Below, piece by piece: positions 51,972 through 60,690 of a DNA stretch of 64,000 nucleotides (within the stretch, counting starts at the first letter, position 1; each line of letters starts with the position of its first letter). Position numbers and translations under genes: made by a program. The notes under the pieces were generated by a model, which was given only the letters and a program-made list of their open reading frames with translations, searched no databases and was not told the DNA's origin. The stretch comes from Halomarina oriensis. GTDB lineage: Archaea > Halobacteriota > Halobacteria > Halobacteriales > Haloarculaceae. The stretch spans positions 103,051 to 167,050 of the forward strand of contig NZ_WSZK01000034.1 in NCBI RefSeq assembly GCF_009791395.1, read 5' to 3'.

Positions 51972-54900
51972 ATGAGTGACCCGTCTCATCAGCCACGACA
52001 GTGCCTCTACGTCGGTCCGTCTTCCGACCGCTTCGAGCAGGTTCGGACCCTCTTCCGGAGTCTCGGTGTGATCGACACGTACCTGCACGCCGAGTCGGCC
52101 GAGAAAGCGCGTGAACTCGTCGACGACGCGGTCCCTCGCGTCGTCGTCACGGAGTTCGACCTCCCGGAACGCACCGGTATCGAGGCCATCACCGATGCCG
52201 TCGACCCGCCTCCCGACGCCGTCGTCGTCCTGCTCGCCGACCGTTGTGATACGGCCCTCGTCGAACGCGCCTACGACGCGGGCGTCGACGAGTTCGTCCA
52301 CTACACCGGTGCGGAGAAGCTACCCGTACTCGAGCGACGTCTCGAGACGCGGTTCGAGGCACGGCGAGATGCCGACGAGTACCCGCACACGCCGGCGCAC
52401 CTCGACGCCGTCGTGAACACGGCGTCCGACGCCATCGTGTCGGTGGACGAGGCGAGCGTCGTTCGGTACGCCAACCCCGCGGTCGAAGACGTGTTCGGCT
52501 ACCGGCCCTCGGAGGTGCTCGGTGAACCGCTGACCGTGCTCATGCCGGACGAGTACGGCGACCGACACCGGAGGCGGTTCGAGCAGTACCTGCGAACCGG
52601 TGAGCGGACACTGGACTGGGACGAGGTCGAACTCCCCGGAGCGCACAGCGACGGCCATCGGTTCCCACTGAGCGTCTCGTTCACGGAGTTCACCGTGGAC
52701 GGGACGCGGTACTTCACCGGCATCATGCGGGACGTCACCGACCGGAAGCGGCTACAGGCCGAACGCGACCTCTACCACGACGCGACACAGCGGATTCTCG
52801 GTTCGGACTCGTTCGAGGATGGTCTCGACACGGCGCTCGACGTCGTCGGGTCGGCGATGGACTGGCAGTACGGCGAGGCGTGGATACGGTCCGAGAGCGA
52901 CCCGATAGAGCGATTCGGCGGGGAGTACGTCGCGGGCGACGCTCCCGCTCGATTCGACCCGTTGGGTACTCCCAGCACGTTCGACCCCGGTGAAGGACTG
53001 GTCGGCCGAGTGTGGGCGTCGGGAGAGCCGGAGTGGATCGCGGACGTCGCGGCCGACGAGCGGTTCGTCAGACGGGACGCCGCACGGACGGCGGGGATGC
53101 ACGCCGCGCTCGGCGTCCCGGTCGTCGCGGACGGAACGGTCGTCGCCGTACTGGTGTTTTACCTCGCCGAGGCCAGTGGTATCGACGACGGGATGGTCGA
53201 GGCGACGACGAGCATCGCCGCCGACCTCGGCCAGTTGATGCTCCGCCTGAAAGCCGAGAGCGCACTCCGAGCGGAGCGGAGTCTCAAAGACCGCGTCGTC
53301 GAGACGAGTCCGGTCGCCATCGCCATCACCGACACGGAGGGCAACTTCGAGTATCTCAACGGCTACGCGCGACGGCTCCTGTTCGGGTCCGACGCCGCCG
53401 GCGACGGACCGGACGACGTCGACGTCACCGTGGTTCGCTTCGACGGTTCGCTGGTCCCCGGGGAAGTCGAGCCGTTTCGTCGGGTCGCCGAGGACGCCGA
53501 GACGATAGAAGGCGAAGCGGAGGTAGAGATACGTGGTGTGACCCACTGGCTCACCGTCAGCGGAGCGCCGCTCCGAGACGACGACGGAGCCGTCTCGGGG
53601 GGCGTCTTCTCGTTCGACGACGTCACCGAGCGCAAACAGCGAGAGCAGCGGCTGGAGCTCCACGACGCGGTGATGGACACCGTGAGCGATGGGGTGTACG
53701 CCCTCGACGGTGACGGACGGTTCATCGCCGTCAACGACGCCTACACGGACCTCGTCGGCTACGACCGAGAGGAGCTGTTGGGCCGCCCCGCGAGCGACGT
53801 CGTCGGCTCCGACGTCACCGACGAAGCGCGGGCGCTCCAGTCGGAGATCCGAGAGGACGGCCGCGAGGAGGCGGCGCTCGAAACCGTGTTGACGACGAAA
53901 GCCGGGGAACAGATCCCGATAGAGGCGCGAATCTCCCTGTTCGACCTGAACGACGAACCGGGCCGTGCCGGGGTCGTCCGCGATATCTCCGAGCGAAGAC
54001 GCCGCGAGGAACGTCTCGCACAACTGAACGAGGTCGGACAGGCACTCACCGGTGCCGAGACCGCGGACGAGGTCGGGAGTATCGTCGTCGAGGGGGCGGC
54101 GGAGATACTCGACCTCCCGCTGGCGCGAGTGGAGTACTACGACGACGAGCGGGGACAGCTCGTCTCGGGGCCACAGACCCCCGAGATCCGGTCTCTCGTG
54201 GGGACCGACCCGCTGTTCGACTCGCAGTGGAACCTCCCGTGGCGGGTGTACGCCGAGAGTGACGGGCGGGTCGTGAACGACCTTCGAGCGACGGACGACG
54301 TCAGCACGACCGACGGCCGTCTCGGGAGTGTGATTCTCGTCCCGCTGGGCACTCACGGCGTGTTCGTCGCCGGGACGGACGAAGCGAGTGAGTTCTCCGA
54401 AGACACGGTGACGACCGCCGAAATCCTCGCTGCGAACGCGGTCGCGGCACTCGACCGGGTCGACCGCGAGCGACAGCTCCGGGATAAGTCGGCGCAACTC
54501 GAGGAGCACAACGAGTCACTCCAGCGAGTGAACCGCCTGAACGACACCATCAGGGGCCTCACACGAGAACTCACGGACGCCTCGACGCGTGACGAGATCG
54601 AGGCCGCCGTCTGTGCGGAACTCCTCGACAGTGAGACGTACGACATGGTGTGGATCGGCGAGCAGCAGGCGGGTGCGGACGGTGTGGTCGCCCGGACGGC
54701 AGCGGGAGACGAGACCGGCTATCTCGACGCGGTCACCGACGAGACGGGTGGAGTGGCTGACGCGCTCGCAGCGGAGGCGCTCACGACGGGCGAACCCAGC
54801 GTGCTGAACAACTTCCACGTCGACCCGCCGTTCGAGTCGTGGCAGACCCAGGCACTCCAGCGGGGGTACCGGGCAGGAATCGCCGTCCCGATTCGGTACC

Positions 54901-55706
54901 GGGAGACGGTCTACGGGACGCTCAACATGTACACCGACGAGCCGGGTGTGTTCGACGAGATGGAGACGGCGGTGTTCTCGGAACTCGGCGAGATGATCGG
55001 GTACGCCGTCAACGCACTCGAACGGAAGAAAGCGCTCGTCAGCGAGGAGGCCGTCGAAATCGTCTTCGGCATCAGCGATTCGTCGATACCCGCACTCGAG
55101 TTCACCACCGACACGGGAAGCACGTTCGAGTTCGAGTCGCTCATCGAGCAGAGCAGCGGCGGTTATCGGGTGTTCTTCTCCATCGACGGGGCCGACCCAC
55201 AGCGAGTGTACGAGTTCGTCGACCGTGCCCCCGAGATCCGTGAGGTGACGCTACTGTCCGAGCGAGACGCCGGACACTACTACGAAGCGCACATCACCGA
55301 ATCGAGCTTCCTCGCCCGACTCGTCGACTACGGCGCACACCCGACGGCGATGACCGCCGAAGACGGAAGCGGACGCCTCACCGTCGAACTCCCCCAGAGT
55401 GGCGAGGTTCGGTCGTTCACCAGGATGGTCGTCGACACCTACGACGGCGCGGAGTTGCTGTCCCGGACGTACCGTGACCGCCCGGTGCGAACGCTCGCCG
55501 AGTTCGAGGCGAACTACCGCGACCGCCTCACCGAACGCCAGAACGAGGTGCTCGAGACGGCGTACTTCAGTGGGTTCTTCGAGTGGCCGCGTGAGACGAG
55601 CGGTCAGGAACTCGCGGCGATGCTCGGCGTCTCGCAACCCACGGTCAGCCGGCACGTTCGGACCGGGGAGCGAAAGCTGCTGTCGCTGCTCTACGACGAC
55701 TCCTGA
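51972..55706 (+). CDS. Multi-sensor bacterio-opsin-activator type regulator (REC-PAS-GAF-PAS-PAS-GAF-GAF-BAT-HTH_10)
   Basis: 1244 residues. A receiver-like domain at ~10-125 keeps a central Asp63 (TEFDLPERTG) in place of a strict DD pocket. PAS 1 (~143-260) is followed by a GAF (~275-425), PAS 2 (~440-555), PAS 3 (~562-680), GAF 2 (~680-840), GAF 3 (~853-1015), then the bacterio-opsin activator domain (~1022-1180) and the HTH_10 domain (~1186-1240) with LTERQNEVLETAYFSGFFEWPR and SQPTVSRHVRTGERKLLSLL. It lacks a histidine-kinase core, so it is a one-component regulator. It is unusually long and multi-sensor; the usual BAT proteins have one or two sensors. Its targets are unknown. It may sense light, redox or small ligands through PAS/GAF. 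Confidence 0.92.
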   Translation: MSDPSHQPRQCLYVGPSSDRFEQVRTLFRSLGVIDTYLHAESAEKARELVDDAVPRVVVTEFDLPERTGIEAITDAVDPPPDAVVVLLADRCDTALVERAYDAGVDEFVHYTGAEKLPVLERRLETRFEARRDADEYPHTPAHLDAVVNTASDAIVSVDEASVVRYANPAVEDVFGYRPSEVLGEPLTVLMPDEYGDRHRRRFEQYLRTGERTLDWDEVELPGAHSDGHRFPLSVSFTEFTVDGTRYFTGIMRDVTDRKRLQAERDLYHDATQRILGSDSFEDGLDTALDVVGSAMDWQYGEAWIRSESDPIERFGGEYVAGDAPARFDPLGTPSTFDPGEGLVGRVWASGEPEWIADVAADERFVRRDAARTAGMHAALGVPVVADGTVVAVLVFYLAEASGIDDGMVEATTSIAADLGQLMLRLKAESALRAERSLKDRVVETSPVAIAITDTEGNFEYLNGYARRLLFGSDAAGDGPDDVDVTVVRFDGSLVPGEVEPFRRVAEDAETIEGEAEVEIRGVTHWLTVSGAPLRDDDGAVSGGVFSFDDVTERKQREQRLELHDAVMDTVSDGVYALDGDGRFIAVNDAYTDLVGYDREELLGRPASDVVGSDVTDEARALQSEIREDGREEAALETVLTTKAGEQIPIEARISLFDLNDEPGRAGVVRDISERRRREERLAQLNEVGQALTGAETADEVGSIVVEGAAEILDLPLARVEYYDDERGQLVSGPQTPEIRSLVGTDPLFDSQWNLPWRVYAESDGRVVNDLRATDDVSTTDGRLGSVILVPLGTHGVFVAGTDEASEFSEDTVTTAEILAANAVAALDRVDRERQLRDKSAQLEEHNESLQRVNRLNDTIRGLTRELTDASTRDEIEAAVCAELLDSETYDMVWIGEQQAGADGVVARTAAGDETGYLDAVTDETGGVADALAAEALTTGEPSVLNNFHVDPPFESWQTQALQRGYRAGIAVPIRYRETVYGTLNMYTDEPGVFDEMETAVFSELGEMIGYAVNALERKKALVSEEAVEIVFGISDSSIPALEFTTDTGSTFEFESLIEQSSGGYRVFFSIDGADPQRVYEFVDRAPEIREVTLLSERDAGHYYEAHITESSFLARLVDYGAHPTAMTAEDGSGRLTVELPQSGEVRSFTRMVVDTYDGAELLSRTYRDRPVRTLAEFEANYRDRLTERQNEVLETAYFSGFFEWPRETSGQELAAMLGVSQPTVSRHVRTGERKLLSLLYDDS

Positions 55707-56001
55707 CGGAGCGTCACTATACTGTTACGGTCGGGGGTCGGTGAGGGCTAAGTGGCTACCGACAACGGCCTTGGCGACGCTCCTGCTCTCTCCGAACAGA
55801 TGGTGCGACTGGGGACGTCACGGGGCCGGTGGTCGAGTACTCGAGAGAGCGGTGGTACGGTCGGTGTCGGTGGGGACCGCCCGTGGTGACACACGGCGGT
55901 GTCTCCGCCCCGGCGGGACCGGGCGGTGAAACCACCGGGAGAGCCGCCGGCGAGCCCCGACCGAACGGCTACGTGGTAGCTACTCACCGCCACAGCCCTC
56001 G

Positions 56002-56166
56002 ATGACGAACCGCTACACATTGACGTGCATCGAGTGTGCGTACGGACGAACCAGTGAGGGTGTCGAACGGGCGCTCGACCACGCCGAAGCACATCGAACC
56101 GAGACCGGCCCCCGACACTTCGTCGACATAGAGATACTCGAACGGGACGGTCGTCCGGAGGACTGA
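56002..56166 (+). CDS. Small CxxC protein, hypothetical
   Basis: 54 residues from ATG 56002: TNRYTLTCIECAYGRTSEG, then RALDHAEAHRTETGPRHFVDIEILERDG. The CxxC followed by a His-containing helix and a short strand-forming end matches the gene at 27676-27828 (CTDCSFESATSG...STHRSSTGHDVEI) in spacing and content. A single zinc site is plausible. It lies near two other small genes (56452-56721, 56820-56987) and downstream of the HTH_10 regulator. The gene is below usual length cut-offs; coding support is the family resemblance. Confidence 0.55.
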   Translation: MTNRYTLTCIECAYGRTSEGVERALDHAEAHRTETGPRHFVDIEILERDGRPED

Positions 56167-56451
56167 CCGACCGGCCACGGGGGCAGGCAGTCGCCCGGTC
56201 GCTCGAACGCGACCCGCTCGCCACGGTTCCACCCGCCGACGGGCTACGTCGGTGGAGTGGCGGCGCTGTACGCTTCGGCCGCCGAACCCAGCGGTGTTCG
56301 ACTGCTGCTGTCGGTCACCCAGCGTAGTCCCGCGGGGTCGATTCCACCGGCCGTCACGGTTCGTGCCGGGGAGGGGTCGCCTCGGCGTAGTCTCGTGTCA
56401 CAGCAACCGGACGGCGGTTCGGCGTGTGGGTAGTGCGTGTCGGTCGCTGGC

Positions 56452-56721
56452 TCAGTCGTCGGTTCCTGCGGCTTCCGAGTCCGCCCCCGTGCTTCCCACC
56501 GGGTCCGGCGAGGGTCCGTTGTCCGTCGTCTCTATCGAGGGCATGAACTCGGGGGCGTCGTCGCCGAGTTCGGCGAGGTAGCTCCTCGACCAGACCTGCG
56601 TCGGGTGGGGTTCACTCTCCATCCCCCTGTGCACGTCGAATATCTCTAGCGCCGTGTTGAGGTCGGCGACGGTTCGTTGGAAATCGCAGGCTTTGCAGCC
56701 GACGACGAAGGTGTCTGTCAT
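56452..56721 (-). CDS. Small CxxC protein, hypothetical
   Basis: 89 residues from ATG 56721. TDTFVVGCKACDFQRTVADLNTALEIFDVHRGMESEPHPTQVW includes CxxC, a helix and one His, so it belongs to the same size class as the genes at 27676 and 56002, but the middle is longer and continues SRSYLAELGDDAPEFMPSIE with a Pro/Asp/Glu-rich tail. Function unknown. A longer upstream frame to 56859 is unlikely because it begins in Arg-rich sequence. Confidence 0.55.
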   Translation of the reverse strand: MTDTFVVGCKACDFQRTVADLNTALEIFDVHRGMESEPHPTQVWSRSYLAELGDDAPEFMPSIETTDNGPSPDPVGSTGADSEAAGTDD

Positions 56722-56819
56722 TGGTGTGGGTCGCGTGGTGCTGTGTTCGTCGATCGTGTCGGTGCGTTCTCGGTAGCGGTTCTCGGGTCGGTCGTGGCCG
56801 CCGGGTCGGGGGTGCTCAT

Positions 56820-56987
56820 CTACCGTTCCACCTCGACGGCGACGGTCGATTCGAGCCACCGGGCTTCGTTCTCGCTGTCGTGGATGACCGTCACTGGCCC
56901 GTCGTCGCTCTCGTACTGGACGACCCGGTATCGGTGGGGACGGTGGTCCGAGACGGGGTCGACCGCCTGCCGGTCGGTCTCGGTCAT
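56820..56987 (-). CDS. DUF7331-like small protein
   Basis: 55 residues from ATG 56987 (a longer frame to 57113 starts in Arg-rich, non-coding-looking sequence). RPHRYRVVQYESDDGPVTVIHDSENEARWLESTVAVEVER resembles the DUF7331 microproteins of haloarchaea (a short 'hVhYDxENxxAWhxSDxxV' strand-turn motif). Function unknown. Confidence 0.5.
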   Translation of the reverse strand: MTETDRQAVDPVSDHRPHRYRVVQYESDDGPVTVIHDSENEARWLESTVAVEVER

Positions 56988-57099
56988 GGGGTCACCGACG
57001 CTGTGGCGGTGGCGCTCCGAGACGGTACACCGGCGGCAGTCGACCCGACGGCTCTCCGACGATTCGGGGCCACGCGCACCGTGGGCGGTCCGTGCATCG

Positions 57100-57417
57100 T
57101 CAATCCGAGGCACTCCGGTGTAGTCGGGGGGTCGACTCGGTATCGTGCGGGTTCACCGCGACCGACCCGTCGGAGGCGACTCGAACCTCGTCCGAACCGA
57201 CGCTGAACGTCGCTTCACTGAACAGTTCGGTCGGACCGTCTCTGGACGTCTCCAGCAGGGTCGTGAGGGCGTCGACGTCGACGGAGTCACCCAGTGGCGG
57301 AATCGAGAGCGGGTCGACACCTCGTGCGTCGGCGAGTTCGTACACGATGTCGACGACGAGCGACTCGGTCGGTCCGGCGGACACACCGTCCCGGTTCGCT
57401 GTGGATGAGTGCTGCAT
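57100..57417 (-). CDS. HalOD1 output domain protein
   Basis: 105 residues. VVDIVYELADARGVDPLSIPPLGDSVDVDALTTLLE followed by a beta hairpin (SEATFSVGSDEVRVASDGSVAVN) is the HalOD1 output domain, a haloarchaeal signalling module usually found as a free-standing small protein or fused to sensors. It may interact with the HTH_10 or other regulators nearby. Start ATG 57417 fits the family N-terminus. It is the last of the small-gene cluster. Confidence 0.75.
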   Translation of the reverse strand: MQHSSTANRDGVSAGPTESLVVDIVYELADARGVDPLSIPPLGDSVDVDALTTLLETSRDGPTELFSEATFSVGSDEVRVASDGSVAVNPHDTESTPRLHRSASD

Positions 57418-57717
57418 TCGACTGCACTCTGGCGCGTGATCCCCTTGTGTCGATTCCGTTGTCCTATACGGGTCGCCGCGAATCGGGGGCTAAGAGTCTA
57501 GCAGGTGGGGTGGCTCGGACTCCGGCGGTAGCCGACCGGTACGCACAAGTTGTGACTGGGGCGCTCAGCGCACGAGCGTGAGCTAATCGAACCCCTTGTC
57601 GCAATTTTTGCCGGTATTGTTGGACAGAGAGCGTGGGTGTATCAGACAGCCACTGGAGAAGGAAGCTGGGTAAGCTACAGTCACCGGGCCGAACCGCTCT
57701 CCCCCGACCTTGGATTC
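57418..57717. other. Intergenic region with lower GC
   Basis: 300 bp between the HalOD1 gene and a gene fragment. It is A/T-richer than the window average (gcaatttttgccggtattgttgg). The 9-mer tcgaacccc near 57585 recalls a T-loop but no cloverleaf forms. No coding frame is convincing. Confidence 0.4.
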
Positions 57718-58026
57718 CTATGATTCCATCTCGACGGTTGCAAAGAGCATCTCGCCCAGTTCTCGGTCACTGAGTTCTCCGCTCGCAATCTTCTCAACCA
57801 TCTCGTCGTCAACGTAGTACGTAGCTGTGAGGTCGTCGTCCATGGAGAGTACACGCACGTCTAGCCGCGTCACGTCCCATCCCTCGTAGTCGTAACGAGC
57901 ATACGCTCCAACGACGGTCTCAATCCCCGTGATTTTGTACTTCTCTGTCTCCTCGGAGTAGTACTCTAGCGAGACGATTCCGTCATCGACCGCCAGCCGT
58001 GAAATCTCAACCTCACCGGAACGAAT
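57718..58026 (-). pseudogene. 5'-truncated gene fragment (start-less)
   Basis: Reading the minus strand from 58026, IRSGEVEISRLAVDDGIVSL, EYYSEETEKYKITGIETVVG, AYARYDYEGWDVTRLDVRVL, SMDDDLTATYYVDDEMVEKI and ASGELSDRELGEMLFATVEM, ending ES and a TAG. It is highly protein-like (acidic, alternating strands and a final helix), but an in-frame TGA lies directly upstream at 58027-58029 and no start codon precedes it. Codon use (TTT, AAG ATT, GAA) is less GC-biased than the neighbours. Most likely a truncated gene from an element insertion or a frameshifted gene. Family not recognised. Confidence 0.5.
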
Positions 58027-58366
58027 TCAGTATAGCGACTGATGGTTTGTGGAGCCGCCACCTCGGCTCGTTCCGGGCTTCCGGAGCCTCTCCCGGTCCG
58101 CTGGAGCGTGTTCGGCTCCGTCCGAACGTACTCTGTTGTAGAGCAACACAGCAAAGTAGTTTCGTCCGGGGTGTCGCCGTCCGGTCGTCCGCTAATGTGA
58201 CGACATCGGAGACCGGCTACAGCAGCACCTCGCGGCGGACGATAGTCGGACTGGGTCGTCGAGGGTCGTCAGGTCGGCCGTACTCCCCGATGCGGCGCAG
58301 GAATCGATAGACTGCAGGGCGACCGTGAGAGAAGCACTTATACGGGCATCGGCCCTACGCCGCCGT
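58027..58366. other. Spacer between gene fragment and proteasome gene
   Basis: 340 bp. It contains an imperfect inverted repeat CTGTTG-tagag-CAACACAG (58133-58151) that could be part of an insertion-sequence or MITE end, a small 62-codon minus frame without domain content, and the proteasome promoter near 58337. No transposase is present. Confidence 0.4.
58337..58343 (+). promoter_or_regulatory. TATA box of the proteasome beta gene
   Basis: CTTATAC lies 24-30 nt before the ATG at 58367, predicting an essentially leaderless transcript. This supports the chosen ATG over the in-frame start at 58325. Confidence 0.5.
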
Positions 58367-59092
58367 ATGAGGAACATCAGCGACTCCGATGTCGGGTCAC
58401 TGAGGACGGGTCGACCGGACGTCACCGAGTCCGAGTTGGTCGAACAGCAGCGCACCGAGACACACGATCAGGAGGATCTCGAGGCACTGAAGACCGGGAC
58501 GACGACTATCGGTGTCCGCACCGAGGACGGCGTCGTGCTGGTCACCGACCGCCGGGCGAGTCTCGGTCGGATGGTGTCGAGCAAGACCGTCCAGAAGGTC
58601 GAGAACATCACCGACTTCTCGGCGATCACCATCTCCGGGTCGGTCTCGGCGGCGCAGAACCTCATCCGGACGCTCCGTGCGGAGACGAGTCTGTACGAGA
58701 CGCGCCGCGGGCAGGACATCTCGATGACCGGCCTCTCGACGCTTTTGAGCAACTTCCTCCGGAGTGGCGCGTACTTCATCGTCGTCCCGCTACTCGGCGG
58801 CTACGACGACGAGGGGCCACACCTGTTCAGCTACGACGCGCTGGGCGGCGTCACCGAAGAGGAGTACGCGGTCAGCGGGTCCGGGTCCCAGTTCGCCCTC
58901 GGTGTCCTCGAACAGCAGTACGAGGAGGGGATGAGTCTCGACGACGCCGAGTCCGCCGCCATCGCCGCGGTGCTCTCCGCGGTCGAACGTGACACCGCCA
59001 GCGGGAACGGCGTCCACGTCGCCCGAATCACGGAGGAGGGGACCGACATCACCGAGTTCGACTCCATCGACGCCGTCCGACAGTACCAGTAA
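58367..59092 (+). CDS. psmB: Proteasome beta subunit
   Basis: 241 residues. A 44-residue acidic propeptide ends KTG|TTTIGV, so autocleavage leaves Thr45 as the catalytic nucleophile. Mature-enzyme residues Asp17 and Lys33 correspond to Asp61 (VLVTDRRAS) and Lys77 (KTVQKVENI), both present. Also visible are GSVSAAQNL and GSGSQFALGVLE. It forms the two inner seven-membered rings of the 20S core. No alpha-subunit gene is in the window. Length matches archaeal PsmB (about 240). Confidence 0.95.
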   Translation: MRNISDSDVGSLRTGRPDVTESELVEQQRTETHDQEDLEALKTGTTTIGVRTEDGVVLVTDRRASLGRMVSSKTVQKVENITDFSAITISGSVSAAQNLIRTLRAETSLYETRRGQDISMTGLSTLLSNFLRSGAYFIVVPLLGGYDDEGPHLFSYDALGGVTEEEYAVSGSGSQFALGVLEQQYEEGMSLDDAESAAIAAVLSAVERDTASGNGVHVARITEEGTDITEFDSIDAVRQYQ

Positions 59093-59266
59093 CGTCACTC
59101 ACCGTCTTCCACCGCCCGAACCACCCTCCGAGAGCGGCGCGTGACGTCCCCACGCCCGGTCGCTCGTCCGCGAAACGTCGGTCGTCACTCACACGCCGTC
59201 CCGGCGACCGGTCGGCCGCCGTGCGCAAGCAGTGGTTATGCCCACCGGGGCCGATAGCCTCACACG

Positions 59267-59812
59267 ATGAGTGACCCGGTTCGAGTCACGGTCGAGACCG
59301 ACGACGACCACGAGACGGTCCGGTTCCACGGGACCGACGGGCGCGTCAGCGTCGACGGCGCCACGTTCAGCTTCGACGTCGACGACGTCCGTCCACCGCA
59401 GACGGGGAGTGACACAGAGACCGACGGCGACGGCGGCGAGGTGGCCGACGGTACGTACCTCACGACGCTCGACGACGTACCGAGCGAGACGACGATGCGG
59501 TTCGAGGCGCTGACGGGTCGCCGCGGCGTCGAGGGTATCGTCCAGCGGCAGGGCGAGTCCGTCGTCGCGTGGGAGAACAGCTGTGCGCACGAACCGGACG
59601 TCCGCATCGACAAGGGGATGGGCGCGTTCGTCGCCGACGGACAGTTGATCTGTGAGAACCACGGCGCACGCTTCGACGTCGACGACGGCTTCTGTACGCA
59701 CGGCCCGTGTCAGGGCCAGTCCCTCCGACCTATCGACGTCGTGGTCCGCGACGGGGACGTGTACGTCACCGACGACCGGTTCGACTCCTGTCGGACACTC
59801 GGGATGTTCTGA
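59267..59812 (+). CDS. Rieske [2Fe-2S] domain protein
   Basis: 181 residues. The Rieske motif has Cys106 and His108 (SCAHEPDV) and Cys129 and His132 (ICENHGARFD), with two extra Cys (143 and 148, FCTHGPCQG) as a likely stabilising disulfide or cluster neighbour. No transmembrane helix, so it is a soluble ferredoxin-like Rieske protein, perhaps electron donor for an oxygenase or a nitrite-reductase-type small subunit. No oxygenase gene is adjacent. The N-terminal ~65 residues form an additional acidic beta domain. Confidence 0.9.
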   Translation: MSDPVRVTVETDDDHETVRFHGTDGRVSVDGATFSFDVDDVRPPQTGSDTETDGDGGEVADGTYLTTLDDVPSETTMRFEALTGRRGVEGIVQRQGESVVAWENSCAHEPDVRIDKGMGAFVADGQLICENHGARFDVDDGFCTHGPCQGQSLRPIDVVVRDGDVYVTDDRFDSCRTLGMF

Positions 59813-59872
59813 GCCGGCGGGACGAACCGGTATCCACTGGTTTCGAGTATCGGCGGCGCGTCGGCCGTGTGT

Positions 59873-60676
59873 ATGGACGACGTACCACGACTCGGCCTCG
59901 GAACGTACCAGAACGACGACCACGACCAGTGTGCTGAGAGCGTGCGGACGGCCCTCGACGCGGGCTACCGGAACCTCGACACCGCCCAGGGCTACGAGAA
60001 CGAGAGAGCGGTCGGCGAGGGTCTCGCCGACTCCGCCGTCGCCCGCGAGGACGTCTTCCTCGCCTCGAAGGTCCAGACGGACAGCCTGAGCTACGAGGAC
60101 ACGCTCTCTTCGACGCGCGAGTCCGCCGAGAACCTCGGCGTCGACACCATCGACCTGCAGTACGTCCACTGGCCGCTGAACACCTACGACCCCGAGGCGA
60201 CCCTGCCGGCACTCGACGAACTACGCGAGGAGGGGACCATCGAGCACGTCGGTCTCTCGAACTTCCGGCCCGACCAGCTCGACGAGGCGAACGACCACCT
60301 CGACGCCCCCATCTTCGCCCACCAGGTCGAGATGCACCCGCTGCTCCAGCAAGAGGAGCTCCACGAGTACGCGCTCGAAGACGACCACCTGCTCGTGGCG
60401 TACTGCCCCATCGCCCGCGGGAAGGTGAACGACGTCGACGTGATTCGGGACGTCGCCGAGCGACACGACGTGACGCCGGTCCAGGTGAGTCTCGCGTGGC
60501 TGCTGGGCAAGGAGAACGTCGTCGCCATCCCGAAGGCGACCGGTGAGGACCACATCCGAGAGAACTACGCGGCGCTCGACGTCGAACTCGACGACGAGGA
60601 CGTCGCGGCCATCGAGTCCATCGAACGCGAGGAGCGCCTCGTCGAGTTCGACGACGCCCCCTGGAACCAGGTGTAG
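59873..60676 (+). CDS. Aldo/keto reductase
   Basis: 267 residues from ATG 59873. The AKR catalytic tetrad is visible: Asp and Tyr in RNLDTAQGYENERAVGEGL, Lys in DVFLASKVQTD, His in DLQYVHWPL. The cofactor tail motif is present as IPKATGEDHIRENYAALDVELDDED (Ile-Pro-Lys and Arg). It reduces aldehydes or ketones with NADPH. Substrate unknown; the size and motif are those of the AKR5-like 2,5-diketo-gluconate reductase group. Confidence 0.92.
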   Translation: MDDVPRLGLGTYQNDDHDQCAESVRTALDAGYRNLDTAQGYENERAVGEGLADSAVAREDVFLASKVQTDSLSYEDTLSSTRESAENLGVDTIDLQYVHWPLNTYDPEATLPALDELREEGTIEHVGLSNFRPDQLDEANDHLDAPIFAHQVEMHPLLQQEELHEYALEDDHLLVAYCPIARGKVNDVDVIRDVAERHDVTPVQVSLAWLLGKENVVAIPKATGEDHIRENYAALDVELDDEDVAAIESIEREERLVEFDDAPWNQV

Positions 60677-60690
60677 ACCGGAGAGGACGG

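Noticed and set aside
57575..57600. tcgaacccc, like a tRNA T-loop
   Set aside because: No acceptor, D or anticodon stems pair around it.
57966..58154. 62-codon minus-strand frame next to the gene fragment
   Set aside because: No domain is recognisable and it overlaps the more protein-like start-less frame. It could be a decayed N-terminus in another frame, but no clear joining point is visible.
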